From Phycisphaeraceae bacterium (lineage in GTDB: Bacteria > Planctomycetota > Phycisphaerae > Phycisphaerales > UBA1924): a DNA stretch of 64,000 nt. The notes beneath the pieces were generated by a model. That model made no database searches, was not told the DNA's origin, and saw only the letters and a program-made list of their open reading frames with translations. Below are positions 43,541-53,046 of the stretch, piece by piece. Position 1 is the stretch's first letter, and every line of letters starts with the position of its first letter. Location of the stretch: assembly GCA_020639215.1 (NCBI GenBank), contig JACKHA010000013.1, positions 1 to 64,000 on the forward strand. Direction: 5' to 3'. The position numbers and the translations under genes are program-made.

Positions 43541-44635
43541 TCACTCCGGCGACCTGCCCTCCAGCACCGCCGACCGCCCCCCGGGGCGGACCATCGCCCG
43601 CAAGAACGCGTCGAACGCCGGGGCCGCGTCGCCAACAGGCCCAAAGTACGCCCGGAACGGCGCATCGCCGAGCCGGTTCACCGCACTCCACCTGGCCTCG
43701 CGCGCCGACGTTGCCGCAGACACCGTCGCGACCATCCGCCCTTCTGCCGCGTCGCGGAGCATGCGTTCGAGCGACGCCCGATACCGCCCGCCCTGGGCGT
43801 CCCGCAGGAACAGCGTCAGCGCCCAGATCTGTGCGTAATAGTCCAGCGTCGCCACGCTGGAATCCTGCAGCAGGTCCTGCGGCCTCTGGTTCAGCAGCGT
43901 CTCCAGCCCCGTTGCCCGTCCAGAGATCACGACCTCGCGCAGGCGGTCGTACCGCTCCAGGTTCGACCACGCCAGGAACACCGGACGCCCCTCGCCCTGC
44001 TCGTCCCAGCGGAATCCCTCCATCGCGACGGAGATCCCTTCCTCCAGCCAGATCGGCAGCGCCTCGCGGAACACCGCCTGCGTGTACTGGTGCCACCCCT
44101 CGTGCCCCGCGATCGCGAACGTGTCGCGCGGCCCGATGTTGTAGAACACCGCACGCCCGTTCTCCGAGTACCCGCCCCGCTGGATCCGCAGATAGATGTC
44201 GGCCCGCGGCCCGGCGGTCTGGCGCGTCAGCGCCTCCCACTGCGGACGCGTCGCCATCAGGTACACGTCCAGCGGCGCCGACGGCGCGGGCAAGGGCCCA
44301 AACATGGTCCGGTACGTCGCAAGCGATGCTTCCAGGAACGCCGGCATCCGATCGGCCACCAGCGGCGAGTCGTCGGTCGTCAGGATCCGGTACGACGGCG
44401 TCCGCAACAACCGCCCCTCGGCGTCGCCGAACGACCACGGCTCGCTCGTGACGGTCAGGGCGAGCGGGGCCGTGGTGGGGGAGGGGCGAGGAGGGGCTCC
44501 CGTCGAATGCCGCTCGGCCCGCGGCTCCCGCGAAGCCGCGCAACCCGCGACGAGCACGCCGGTGGCCACGAGCGTCAGGCAGCGCAGAACAAGGCCGCCG
44601 GCTCGGCTCGATGGGCGTTCATCGGTCACGCTCAT
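43541..44635 (-). CDS. Zinc-peptidase-like lipoprotein (gluzincin motif)
   Basis: A lipobox (VLVAGC; Cys 32) anchors the protein. An HEGWH motif (178-182) with a downstream WLEEG (Glu 199) gives the HExxH...E zinc site of gluzincin peptidases, as in DUF1570-type proteins. Upstream strands (PLDVYLMATRPQWEAL) also fit that family. Substrate and activity are not proven. The ATG overlaps the valS stop by four bases, so the two genes are translated from one mRNA. Confidence 0.75.
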   Translation of the reverse strand: MSVTDERPSSRAGGLVLRCLTLVATGVLVAGCAASREPRAERHSTGAPPRPSPTTAPLALTVTSEPWSFGDAEGRLLRTPSYRILTTDDSPLVADRMPAFLEASLATYRTMFGPLPAPSAPLDVYLMATRPQWEALTRQTAGPRADIYLRIQRGGYSENGRAVFYNIGPRDTFAIAGHEGWHQYTQAVFREALPIWLEEGISVAMEGFRWDEQGEGRPVFLAWSNLERYDRLREVVISGRATGLETLLNQRPQDLLQDSSVATLDYYAQIWALTLFLRDAQGGRYRASLERMLRDAAEGRMVATVSAATSAREARWSAVNRLGDAPFRAYFGPVGDAAPAFDAFLRAMVRPGGRSAVLEGRSPE

Positions 44636-47600
44636 CCCAGCCGCCCCAACGCCGCGATGGCCGCGTTCAGGTCCGCGTCCTTCCGCGCCCGCTCGTCGCG
44701 CGTCTGCTGCACGAGGTGCGCGGGCGCCCGATCGACATACCCGGGGTTCGACAGCCGCCCGTCCAGCGCCGCGATCGACTTCTTGAGGTCCGCGATCTGC
44801 TTCTCCAACCGCTCCCGCTCGGCCCCGAGGTCCACCGCATCGGCCAGATCCGACAACTGGTACTCCACCGCCTCGAACGTGAACGCGACCGCGACCGCCG
44901 CGGCGTCCCCGCTCGGCGGGCCCGTCTCCACCCGCGACAGCGTGCACAGGGCCTCGATGATCCCGCCGGCCGCGGCGATGTCCTTCGCAAGCGCCGCCGA
45001 CGCGTGCAGCACGATCCGGCGCTTCGGCGGCACCTGGTGCTTGGCCCGCACCTCGCGGATCGCCCCGGCCAGCGCCTGCATCCGCCCGAAGTCCGCCTCG
45101 GCCTTCTCGTCGCGCAGCGACTCGCCCAGTTCGGGCCACCCGGCCGTCGCCAGCAGCCCATCCACCCGCGAGGCTTTCAACGTCACCCCCGCGATCGGGG
45201 CCGTCTCGACCTCCCGCAGGTGCTCCCAGATCGCCTCGGTGATGAACGGCACCAGCGGATGCAGCAGGCGCACGATCGACTCGAGCGCATGGGCCAGCAC
45301 CGCCTGCTGCTCGCGGCTCTGGGCCACCGTCGGCTTGATCGCCTCGAGGTACCAGTCGCAGAAGTCACGCCACATCAGGTCGTACATCGCCTGGGCGTAC
45401 GACGAGAAGTGGTACGACCGGATCGACTGCGCCACCGCCTCGGTCGTGGCCCGCACGCGGCTGAGCATCCAGCGATCGACCAGCGACAGCGTCGCGGGGT
45501 CGATCGCCTCGCCGCCTCCGCCGGACCCGCCAACCGCCCCCGCCTTCTCCAGGATCCCCAGCGCAAACCGGCTCGCGTTCCACAGCTTGTTGCAGAAGTT
45601 CCGCCCGATGTCGAACTTGCCCGACGTGTTCCGCGCCAGCGGCGTCGCCTCGCTCGGGCGGGCCACGCCGCTGGCGGCCCCATACGGCGAGACCATCTTC
45701 CTCGACGGATCGCCCGGGCTCTCCTGGAACGGGGCCGCGACGAGGTACCCCTGCGGGCTGGTGACGAACTTCGGCTCGAACGTCTTGCCCGTGTGCGGGC
45801 ACACCAGGTCCACCGGCATCCGCACGTCCTGCGTGCTGGTGGCGATCTGCGTCAGCACGAACCGCATCGCGTCGGCCCCGTGGCTGTGCACGATGTCGAG
45901 CGGATCAACGCCGTTGCCCAGCGACTTGGACATCCGCTGCCCGTGCCCGTCCTGGATGATGGGGTTGATGTAGACGTCCTTGAAGGGAGGGGTGCCCTCT
46001 CGCAGGAACCGGTTGAACATCACCATGCGGCTGACCCACAGCGTGATGATGTCGCGCCCGGTGCACAGCACGGTGGAGGGGTTGAACGCCGCGAGCATGT
46101 CGCGGGTCTGCTCGGATTGCTCCGGCTCGGGCCAGCCCATAGTGGAGATGGGCCAGGAGGCGGAGGAGAACCAGGTGTCGAGGACGTCGTCGTCGCGACG
46201 GAACCCGTGCTGCGCGAGCGACTCGCCGGCTGCATCGCCCAACGTGCAGACGAAGATGTCGTACAGCCCCGCGGTCTCGGCGACCACCGGCATCAAGGGA
46301 TCGCGGGACAGGTCGTGAAGCCCCTGATCGCGAGTGCGCACAACTGCGACCGCGAGTCCGTCCGTGCCGTCAGACCACGCCGCGATCGGACCCTCCACAC
46401 GCTCGATCACGTGATCGAGGCCGGAGTCGATGAGTTCCTTCGTCCACGACTGCTCGGTGAGGCTGACCCGCTTGTGCCACACCGGCACCCGATGCCCCCA
46501 CCACAACTGCCGCGACACACACCAGTCCCGCAGGTTGTCGTGCCACGACTCGTACGACTTGGCGTACCGGTCCGGGTGGAACCGCATCCCGCCGTCCCCA
46601 CCCTCACCCGTCCGCGGCGGAAACGTCCCGCTCGTCCGCTGCTCCGCCGCCAGCGCCCGCTGCGCCTCGCCACGCAGCCGATCGTCCGTCACTTTCACGT
46701 ACCACTGGTCGCTCAGCCACGGCTCGATCGGCACCTTGCTCCGATCCGAATACGGCACCGTGTGCGCGTACGGCCTGATCCGCTCCAGCAGCGTCTCGGT
46801 CCCGATCTCGTGGGCCTGGAACTCGCGGATCACCAGGTCCCGCGCCTCCTCGCGCGACCGCCCCACGAACACGTGCGCGTTCTTGACCTCGTCCGCATCG
46901 CCCCAGCCGTGCTTGTCCGAGATCGACGCATCCGGGGCCATGATGTTGATCAGGGCCCGCCCCTCGCCGCCGCAGGCCTCGTCCATCACTGGCTTGTGGC
47001 GCTGGTACAGGGCGTAGTCGTTCTCGTCGTGGGCCGGGGTGACCTTCAGGAAGCCGGTGGCGTACTTGGCCTTCGGGTCCTCGCCCTCCGGATCGGGCAT
47101 GACCACATAGTCATCCTCAACGATCGGGATCACCCGCCCGACCAGCGGCAGCTCCACCATCAGCCCCCGCAGCGCCACCGCCCGCGGGTCCTTCGGATTC
47201 ACCGCCACCGCCGTGTCGCCCAGGTACGTCTCCGGGCGCGTCGTCGCCACCGTCACCCACGCCGGCTGGTCCTCCGGGAACGCCCCGGCTCCCGGATAGC
47301 CCCGGGCCGCCAGCTCGCTCCACTCCACCGGCCGCCAGTCCGCCCGCTTGGCCAGCCGCAGCGACGCATCAGGGTTCTCCGACCCTTCCACCCTTTCCAC
47401 CAGCGGATACCGCAGGTAGTAGAACTTGCCCTCGACCTCCCGATCCTCCAGCTCGTCATCCGCCACCGCGGTTTGCAGCACCGGATCCCAGTTCACCAGG
47501 CGCTTGCCGCGATAGATCAGCCCCGCCTTGAACAGGCGGAAGAACGCCTCGCGCACGGCCCTGGCGCACACCTCGTCCATCGTGAACCGCGTCCGGGCCC

Positions 47601-48069
47601 AGTCGCACGAGCACCCCATCGCCTTCAACTGCTCGAGGATCCGCGCCTCGTACTCGTCCTTCCATGCCTGGGCCCGACCCACGAACTCCTCGCGCGACAT
47701 CGCGTCCCGCAGCGGCCCCTTGAGCACCCCCTCCTCACGCAGGCGCCGCTCGACCACCGCCTGCGTCGCGATGCCCGCGTGGTCCGTCCCCGGCATCCAC
47801 AGCGTCTCGAACCCCATCATCCGGTGGGCCCGAACGAGCACGTCCTGCAGCGTGTTGTTGAACGCGTGCCCCAGGTGCAGCGCCGCCGTCACGTTCGGCG
47901 GCGGGATAAGGATGCAGAACGGCTCGGCCTCGCCCCGCAGCACCCGCCCGGGGTCCGCGTGGAACGCGCCCGAGCCCTCCCACGCGGCGCGGACCCGCGC
48001 TTCGTGCTCGGCCGGGCGGTACTGGGCGGGAAGGCCCGTGGCGGGCGATGGTGGGGGGGTCGTGCTCAT
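44632..48069 (-). CDS. valS: Valyl-tRNA synthetase
   Basis: ValS charges tRNA-Val. HLGH (65-68, the HIGH motif) and RMSKSLGNGVDP (about 713) are the class I signatures. The editing domain lies between them, and a C-terminal coiled coil (LEKQIADLKKSIAALDG) completes the protein. At 1145 residues it is longer than E. coli ValS (951); extra material includes a region after the KMSKS loop (about 755-830) containing CPHTGKTFEPKF. The ATG at 48069 gives a normal N-terminus. It is divergent from a TPR gene. Confidence 0.97.
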   Translation of the reverse strand: MSTTPPPSPATGLPAQYRPAEHEARVRAAWEGSGAFHADPGRVLRGEAEPFCILIPPPNVTAALHLGHAFNNTLQDVLVRAHRMMGFETLWMPGTDHAGIATQAVVERRLREEGVLKGPLRDAMSREEFVGRAQAWKDEYEARILEQLKAMGCSCDWARTRFTMDEVCARAVREAFFRLFKAGLIYRGKRLVNWDPVLQTAVADDELEDREVEGKFYYLRYPLVERVEGSENPDASLRLAKRADWRPVEWSELAARGYPGAGAFPEDQPAWVTVATTRPETYLGDTAVAVNPKDPRAVALRGLMVELPLVGRVIPIVEDDYVVMPDPEGEDPKAKYATGFLKVTPAHDENDYALYQRHKPVMDEACGGEGRALINIMAPDASISDKHGWGDADEVKNAHVFVGRSREEARDLVIREFQAHEIGTETLLERIRPYAHTVPYSDRSKVPIEPWLSDQWYVKVTDDRLRGEAQRALAAEQRTSGTFPPRTGEGGDGGMRFHPDRYAKSYESWHDNLRDWCVSRQLWWGHRVPVWHKRVSLTEQSWTKELIDSGLDHVIERVEGPIAAWSDGTDGLAVAVVRTRDQGLHDLSRDPLMPVVAETAGLYDIFVCTLGDAAGESLAQHGFRRDDDVLDTWFSSASWPISTMGWPEPEQSEQTRDMLAAFNPSTVLCTGRDIITLWVSRMVMFNRFLREGTPPFKDVYINPIIQDGHGQRMSKSLGNGVDPLDIVHSHGADAMRFVLTQIATSTQDVRMPVDLVCPHTGKTFEPKFVTSPQGYLVAAPFQESPGDPSRKMVSPYGAASGVARPSEATPLARNTSGKFDIGRNFCNKLWNASRFALGILEKAGAVGGSGGGGEAIDPATLSLVDRWMLSRVRATTEAVAQSIRSYHFSSYAQAMYDLMWRDFCDWYLEAIKPTVAQSREQQAVLAHALESIVRLLHPLVPFITEAIWEHLREVETAPIAGVTLKASRVDGLLATAGWPELGESLRDEKAEADFGRMQALAGAIREVRAKHQVPPKRRIVLHASAALAKDIAAAGGIIEALCTLSRVETGPPSGDAAAVAVAFTFEAVEYQLSDLADAVDLGAERERLEKQIADLKKSIAALDGRLSNPGYVDRAPAHLVQQTRDERARKDADLNAAIAALGRLG

Positions 48070-48139
48070 GGGCGTCGCCTCGCGGGACTCGCCCCGGAGG
48101 GCACAAAGCCGCGTGAAGGTTCGATCGTAGCCGGACCGA

Positions 48140-48145
48140 TACGAT
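48140..48145 (+). promoter_or_regulatory. -10-like TACGAT for the TPR gene at 48153
   Basis: TACGAT is seven bases from the ATG at 48153. A second TACGAT on the minus strand about 55 bases from the valS ATG faces the other way. Confidence 0.45.
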
Positions 48146-48152
48146 CCCCGAG

Positions 48153-49322
48153 ATGACCGACCACGCCCCAGATCAGCCCCAAAGCAGCAAGCAGGACAGC
48201 AAGCCGACCGGCACCACCCGAACAAGCGGGCGCCTCGTCGCGGGCCTGGCCGTCGCGGTCATCGCCGTCCTCGCGATCGTCGGCGGCGTGTTGGCTGTCC
48301 AGGGCATGACTCGTGCCCGCCAGAACCAGCCGGACGCCCGGAACACCCAGACCCCGACCCGCGACGCCTACCTCGCCCGCGTCTCCGAGGCCATGCGCAA
48401 CTCCTCCTGGCGTGAGGCCGAGGCCATCCTCCGCGAGGCCATCACCATCTACGAGGGCGATCAGGACCTGCACCTGCAACTGGCCGACGTGCTCCGCACC
48501 CGGGCCACCGCCGCCGCCTGGCACGAGCAGGACACCATCCCGACCGGCAGCGGGGCGGTCGACCCGAGCAACACGGCCGCGGCCCGCGCCGCCCGCGAAG
48601 CCGCGGCCCGGCGCCAGGACGCCATCGACGCCTACGAGCAGGTTCTCATCGCCCTGGACATCGGCCCGCGCACACCGGACGTCGAGTTCCGCGCCGGCCT
48701 GCTCGCCAGCGAATCGGGCCAGCCCGAGGCCGCCATCGAGCACTTCCGAGCCGCCCGCGCCGCCGACGCCACCAACGCCGACTACCCGCTCTACCTCGCC
48801 CAGTCCCAACTCGCTACGGGCGAGGTGCTCGCGGCCAAGGCGTCGCTCCTGGCCGCGGTCAACGTGGACCCCGACAACGCCACCGCCTGGGGCACTTTTG
48901 CCGAGATCGCCCTGCGCGAGAACTCGCTCGATCTGGCCCTGCAGCACGTCCGCAAGGCCCGCGCCCTCCAGCCGGACAACACGGTCTGGCGGCTCATCGA
49001 GGCCCGGGCCCTGAAGCGCCAGGGGCACGCCGAGGAGGCCCTGCTCGTGCTCACCGCCCTGCCCGAGCCCGAGCAGCGCGACGCCCCGGTCCTCTCACTC
49101 ATCGCCGAGTGCTACGCCCTCCTCGGCCGTCTGGGCGACGCCGCCAACCGCTACGCCGACGCCTCCGACAAGCGCGCCATCGATCCCGATCTGGCCCGCC
49201 AGGCCGCCGAGTGGCTCCGCCGTGCTGGCGAACTCGACCGCGCCGCCCAATACGCCGACCGCGCCGCCATGCTCGGCGACCCGGACGGGGCGGCCCTCGC
49301 GACCGAACTCCGCGGCGGCTGA
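48153..49322 (+). CDS. Membrane-anchored TPR-repeat protein
   Basis: One membrane segment (LVAGLAVAVIAVLAIVGGVLA, about 28-48) is followed by a Gln/Asn linker and several TPR units (AIEHFRAARAADATNADYPL, LALQHVRKARALQPDNTVW). The repeats are predicted to be periplasmic. No partner is evident; valS is divergent and proS follows after 33 bp with its own hexamer. It is presumably a scaffold or assembly protein, but nothing more can be said. Confidence 0.75.
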   Translation: MTDHAPDQPQSSKQDSKPTGTTRTSGRLVAGLAVAVIAVLAIVGGVLAVQGMTRARQNQPDARNTQTPTRDAYLARVSEAMRNSSWREAEAILREAITIYEGDQDLHLQLADVLRTRATAAAWHEQDTIPTGSGAVDPSNTAAARAAREAAARRQDAIDAYEQVLIALDIGPRTPDVEFRAGLLASESGQPEAAIEHFRAARAADATNADYPLYLAQSQLATGEVLAAKASLLAAVNVDPDNATAWGTFAEIALRENSLDLALQHVRKARALQPDNTVWRLIEARALKRQGHAEEALLVLTALPEPEQRDAPVLSLIAECYALLGRLGDAANRYADASDKRAIDPDLARQAAEWLRRAGELDRAAQYADRAAMLGDPDGAALATELRGG

Positions 49323-49340
49323 GCCCAACCGCCCCTCACC

Positions 49341-49346
49341 TACAGT
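49341..49346 (+). promoter_or_regulatory. -10-like TACAGT for proS
   Basis: TACAGT is nine bases from the proS ATG. The sequence around it (cctacagtc) recurs before purF. Confidence 0.5.
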
Positions 49347-49355
49347 CCCGTCCCC

Positions 49356-51167
49356 ATGACCGCCACCATCTCCAACCGCCGCCGCGGCGACGTCCAACGC
49401 TGGTCCCGCACTCTCATCCCCACCGCGCGCGAGGCCCCCGCCGACGCCACCACGATCAGCCACCGCCTGCTCGTCCGCGCCGGCTACATCCGCGCCCTGG
49501 GTGCCGGCATCTACGACTACCTCCCCCTGGCCCACCGCGTCATCCGCAAGGTCGCCGACATCGTCCGCCAGGAGATGAACGCCGCGGGCGCGAGCGAACT
49601 CCTCCTGCCCGCCCTGCTGCCCATCGAGCTCTACAAGGAAACCAAACGCGACGTCGACTACGGCCCGCTGCTCTTCCGCGTCGAGGACCGCAAGAGTGCG
49701 ATCGCCGCCCTCGGACCTACCCACGAGGAGCCCATCACCGAACTCATGCGAGCGGCGGTCACGTCGTATAAAGCCCTGCCCCTGAACCTCTACCAGATCC
49801 AGACCAAGTTCCGCGACGAGGCCCGCCCCCGCGCCGGACTGCTCCGCTGCCGCGAGTTCCTGATGAAGGACGCGTACTCCTTCCACATGCACGTCGAAGG
49901 AGCGGGGGGGCTCAATGAGGCCTACGACGCGATGTACCGCGCCTACACCAACGTCTTCACCCGCTGCGGCCTGGACTTCACCGCCGTCGAGGCCGAGTCC
50001 GGCCCCATCGGCGGCTCCGCGAGCCACGAGTTCATGGTCAACGCCGACAGCGGCGAGGACACCATCCTCCGCTGCCCGGAATCCGGCTACGCCGCCAACG
50101 TCGAGAAGTGCGAAACCGGCGAACGCCCGCGCGGCGCCTTCACCGAGCCGCCCACCGGCGACCTGGCCGAGGTCCACACGCCGGGCATGCCCACCATCGA
50201 CGAGGTCGGCAAGTTCATGAAGGTCAAGCCCGACCGCATGCTCAAGACCATCGTCTTCCAGGATGCGTCGGACGCCGCACCCGATGCGCCCGCACGCTGG
50301 ATCGTCGCAGTCGTCCGCGGCGACCACGACGTCAACGAGGGCAAGGTCAAGACGCTCTCCGGCGCAACCAAGGTCGCCTTGGCCGACCCCGCCGCCGCCA
50401 AGGCCGCCGGCTTCGCCGTGGGTTATGTTTCACCCCGCGTCGTCAGCGCCGTCCCCAACACCCTCCTGCTCATCGACGCCGACGCCTCCCACGGCGGGTT
50501 CTGGGCCTCCGGCGCCGACAAGCCCGACCACCACGTCAAGCACTTCAACTGGCGACGCGAGGTCGGCTCCGCCCTCGACGACGCAGGCCGCGTCAGGGTC
50601 GGCGACCTCCGCAACGCCATCGTCGGCGACCCCTCGCCCCGCGCCCCCGGCGCCACCCTCGTCGCCCAGCGCGGCATCGAGGTCGGGCACATCTTTAAAC
50701 TCGGCGACAAGTACTCCCAGGCCATGGGCTTCCTCATCCCCGACGAGACCCAGCAGCGCCGCCCCGTCATCATGGGCTGCTACGGCATCGGCGTCAGCCG
50801 CACCATGGCCGCCTGCGTCGAGCAGCGCCACGACGACGCCGGCATCCGCTGGCCCGCGCCCCTCGCCCCGTACCACGTCGAGATCGTCCTGATGAAGCCC
50901 GAGGACGAGCAGCACATGTCCGTCGCGACCACGCTGGCCGACGCTCTTGCCGACGCCGGCATCGACGTGCTCATCGACGACCGCCCCGAACGCCCGGGCG
51001 TAAAGTTCAACGACGCCGACCTCATCGGCCTGCCCATCCGCCTGACCATCGGCGCCAAGGCCCTCGAGCAGGGCGGCATCGAAGCCAAACGCCGCGACGA
51101 CTCCGGCAAGGGCGAGATCGTGCCGACCGACAAGGTCGTTGCGTGGTGCGTGGAGCAACTGGGCTGA
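49356..51167 (+). CDS. proS: Prolyl-tRNA synthetase
   Basis: ProS charges tRNA-Pro. The class II motifs are present: motif 1 around RAGYIRALGAGIYDYLPL, motif 2 as TKFRDEARPRAGLLRCREFLMKDAYSFH, and motif 3 with CYGIGVSRTMAACVEQ. The middle (about 230-400) is the editing domain inserted in the bacterial type. The C-terminal anticodon-binding domain ends the protein. Length (603) is typical. There is no Shine-Dalgarno; a TACAGT hexamer nine bases upstream suggests a leaderless mRNA. Confidence 0.97.
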   Translation: MTATISNRRRGDVQRWSRTLIPTAREAPADATTISHRLLVRAGYIRALGAGIYDYLPLAHRVIRKVADIVRQEMNAAGASELLLPALLPIELYKETKRDVDYGPLLFRVEDRKSAIAALGPTHEEPITELMRAAVTSYKALPLNLYQIQTKFRDEARPRAGLLRCREFLMKDAYSFHMHVEGAGGLNEAYDAMYRAYTNVFTRCGLDFTAVEAESGPIGGSASHEFMVNADSGEDTILRCPESGYAANVEKCETGERPRGAFTEPPTGDLAEVHTPGMPTIDEVGKFMKVKPDRMLKTIVFQDASDAAPDAPARWIVAVVRGDHDVNEGKVKTLSGATKVALADPAAAKAAGFAVGYVSPRVVSAVPNTLLLIDADASHGGFWASGADKPDHHVKHFNWRREVGSALDDAGRVRVGDLRNAIVGDPSPRAPGATLVAQRGIEVGHIFKLGDKYSQAMGFLIPDETQQRRPVIMGCYGIGVSRTMAACVEQRHDDAGIRWPAPLAPYHVEIVLMKPEDEQHMSVATTLADALADAGIDVLIDDRPERPGVKFNDADLIGLPIRLTIGAKALEQGGIEAKRRDDSGKGEIVPTDKVVAWCVEQLG

Positions 51168-51190
51168 CGCCGACGTCGAGCGCTCAGACG

Positions 51191-51224
51191 CCGGACCTGA
51201 GGAGGCCCCGCGACGAAGGTCCGG
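51191..51224. other. Eight-bp hairpin between convergent genes
   Basis: ccggacct and aggtccgg can pair around an 18-base loop just after the proS stop. No T-run follows, so a terminator role is uncertain. Confidence 0.35.
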
Positions 51225-51254
51225 GTCGAAGCCGCCGTGTGCCGCCGCACTGGT

Positions 51255-51449
51255 TCACCAGTTCCGGTACCCGCGCTTCTCCATCTCGCTCCGCCCTGAG
51301 AGAAACAGCAGGATGGTCCCGACCACGAGCACGTACGCGCCGTGGACGAGCAAGCCCTCGCGCATCAACAGCCCGTCGGCCGCGATGACGAGCGTGCTGA
51401 TCACGTACCTCGCGAGCGGCGAAAGGCTGTCCCACCAATCCCATCCCAT
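51255..51449 (-). CDS. Small membrane protein (64 aa)
   Basis: AAGGAG lies seven bases before the ATG at 51449, inside a longer open frame. The product is MGWDWWDSLSPLARYVIS followed by two hydrophobic stretches (TLVIAADGLLM, AYVLVVGTILLFL) and an RSEMEKRGYRNW tail. Two membrane segments are predicted. No family was recognised. It is probably transcribed from the AT-richer region at 51.57 kb. Confidence 0.6.
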   Translation of the reverse strand: MGWDWWDSLSPLARYVISTLVIAADGLLMREGLLVHGAYVLVVGTILLFLSGRSEMEKRGYRNW

Positions 51450-51639
51450 GTCGTCGCTCCTTGGCGCGCCCGGTCGGCACTCGCGATCCGGCTGCCACCC
51501 GAGAAGCGACATCCGCCCGATCCACTCACCGGCGGGGCCCGACCCGCATCGGGAAGGCGCCAAAGAGAACATAACACACATTATCGGACGTTGAACGGGC
51601 AGGTTCCCGCCGGGGACCGTCCAATCAGGCCCGCCCGGT

Positions 51640-51688
51640 CTCCTCTCTCCGCGTTCCTCCGCGCCCCCCTCCGCGACCTCCGTCACGT
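51640..51688. repeat. Short-period intergenic repeat (ctccgcg type)
   Basis: Degenerate ctccgcgn units run up to and into the 3' end of the acetyltransferase gene. No facing arm is seen here; the first part of a similar arm lies at 52328-52376. Confidence 0.55.
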
Positions 51689-52273
51689 CAGCATCTTGCA
51701 CAGCAGCAGCGACCGGTAGTTCGTGTACGGCCACTGCCACGTCCCGTGCAGCCAGTACCCCCGCCGCTCGTAGTACCGGCGCAGGTCCACGTCCGGCTCG
51801 GCCATCGACAGCGCCAGCCGCTTGAACCCTCGCCCGATCGCGAACCCCTCGGCCGCCCGCAGCAGGGCCTCCCCGACGCCGTGCCCCTGGAACTCCGGGT
51901 CGACCGCGAACTGGGAAAAGTGGGCCACGTCGGGCTCGCCGAACAGCCCCGGCATCTCGTTGGGCTCCTTCTCCTGGAGGAGGATCGTGCCCGCGAGGCG
52001 CTCCGGGTCCGCGGGCGGCGCGAAGTCCGGCAGGCCCTCGAACGCGAGCAGGCACACGCCCGAGGCGCACCGCCAACGCGTGACGTCCACGTCCTGACGC
52101 CCGGCCAGCGGCTTCATCCCGCGCGCCACCTGGGCCCCGTACGCGCGGTGCAGCAGGGTTGTCACGCGTGCCACATCGTCCGCCTCGCGGATCACGCGGA
52201 TGTGCGGGTGGTACAGCGGCTGCGGGCGGCTCGGCGGAGCGTCGGATTGGGCCATCGATCGGGCTTGCGACAT
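51683..52273 (-). CDS. GNAT-family acetyltransferase
   Basis: The 196 residues carry the GNAT acetyl-CoA site FAVDPEFQGHGVGEALLRAAE (QxxGxG) and the following strand RLALSMAEPDVDLRRYYERRGY, ending in a short aromatic segment, WQWPYTNYRSLLLCKML. The substrate is unknown. The ATG at 52273 has a TAAAGT hexamer ten bases upstream. It is monocistronic, and its 3' end overlaps a short-period repeat. Confidence 0.85.
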   Translation of the reverse strand: MSQARSMAQSDAPPSRPQPLYHPHIRVIREADDVARVTTLLHRAYGAQVARGMKPLAGRQDVDVTRWRCASGVCLLAFEGLPDFAPPADPERLAGTILLQEKEPNEMPGLFGEPDVAHFSQFAVDPEFQGHGVGEALLRAAEGFAIGRGFKRLALSMAEPDVDLRRYYERRGYWLHGTWQWPYTNYRSLLLCKMLT

Positions 52274-52283
52274 CGGAACGGAG

Positions 52284-52289
52284 ACTTTA
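52284..52289 (-). promoter_or_regulatory. -10-like TAAAGT for the GNAT gene
   Basis: TAAAGT on the minus strand is ten bases from the ATG at 52273. Confidence 0.4.
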
Positions 52290-52327
52290 GGCGACGCTTG
52301 CCCCCGGTTTCATGGCGCGCGAGAGAC

Positions 52328-52505
52328 CGAACGCGGAGATCACGGAGCCAGAAGCGGAGCACGCGGGGCGGAGTTCGAGTTTGGCCAAGCCAGCAACGGG
52401 GCGCTCGGGCCCAAGCCCGACCGACTGCTCCGATCGGCCGGGTCCTTCACGAGGGCTCTGACTCCGCCTCCTCTGCGCTCCCCCGCCGCGACCTCCGCGT
52501 TCGCC
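52328..52505. repeat. Intergenic inverted repeat (cggag-type arms)
   Basis: The left arm (52328-52376) and right arm (52457-52505, reverse complement) both begin gaacgcggag and continue with tc(a/g)cgg, then diverge into short-period cggag units. The space between the arms is about 80 bases without a gene. Confidence 0.65.
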
Positions 52506-52517
52506 ATCCTCCGTTCG

Positions 52518-52523
52518 TACGCT
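52518..52523 (+). promoter_or_regulatory. -10-like TACGCT for the YbgC-like gene
   Basis: TACGCT is five bases from the ATG at 52529. Confidence 0.4.
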
Positions 52524-52528
52524 CGACC

Positions 52529-52999
52529 ATGGCCGAGCTGCGTCCCACAACCCCCCTGCCGACCTCAGGCGTCACGCCGATCCGCGTCCGATACTGCGAG
52601 TGCGACCCGATGGGGGTGGCCCACCACGCCGCGTTCATCCCCTGGCTCGAGATCGCCCGCACCGAGCTGCTCCGCGTCGGCGGCATCACCTACAAGCAGC
52701 TCGAGGCCGCCGGCATGTTCCTCGTCGTCGCCTCGCTCGACATCAGGTACCGCCGCCCGGGGCGCTACGACGACCTGCTCGGGGTCTCGTGCCGCGTCTC
52801 CGGCGGCAGCCGCGTCAAACTCGAGCACGAGTACGAGGTCCGCGTGACCGAGCGCGTCGGCGACGACCCCGAGCGCCTCCGGGCCAGCGGCGACGACCTG
52901 CTCGCCACCGCCCGCACCACGCTGGTGTGCGTCGGGGCGGGGATGGGCGTCCGAGCCCTCCCCGAGTGGCTCGCCGCGCCGGAGTCGGCGCGATCGTGA
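52529..52999 (+). CDS. YbgC/4-hydroxybenzoyl-CoA-type thioesterase
   Basis: The 156-residue hotdog protein has the YbgC motif YCECDPMGVAHHAAFIPWLE (catalytic Asp in the CD-PMG turn) and SLDIRYRRPGRYDDLL. It hydrolyses acyl-CoA of unknown type. The ATG at 52529 is chosen over an upstream in-frame one because the extension is a shadow and a TACGCT hexamer lies five bases before. purF follows after 47 bp. Confidence 0.85.
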   Translation: MAELRPTTPLPTSGVTPIRVRYCECDPMGVAHHAAFIPWLEIARTELLRVGGITYKQLEAAGMFLVVASLDIRYRRPGRYDDLLGVSCRVSGGSRVKLEHEYEVRVTERVGDDPERLRASGDDLLATARTTLVCVGAGMGVRALPEWLAAPESARS

Positions 53000-53031
53000 T
53001 CCCTGCGCCCGGCCCGACCGCCCCGCCTTCC

Positions 53032-53037
53032 TACAGT
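53032..53037 (+). promoter_or_regulatory. -10-like TACAGT for purF
   Basis: TACAGT is nine bases from the purF ATG, the same arrangement as before proS. Confidence 0.5.
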
Positions 53038-53046
53038 CGCGCCTCC

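Noticed and set aside
42743..45973. 1076-aa plus-strand frame over the GT2, lipoprotein and valS genes
   Set aside because: A shadow of three recognisable minus-strand genes; it has no coherent domain.
44611..48156. 1181-aa plus-strand frame opposite valS
   Set aside because: Arg/Pro/His-rich shadow of valS, which carries both class I synthetase signatures.
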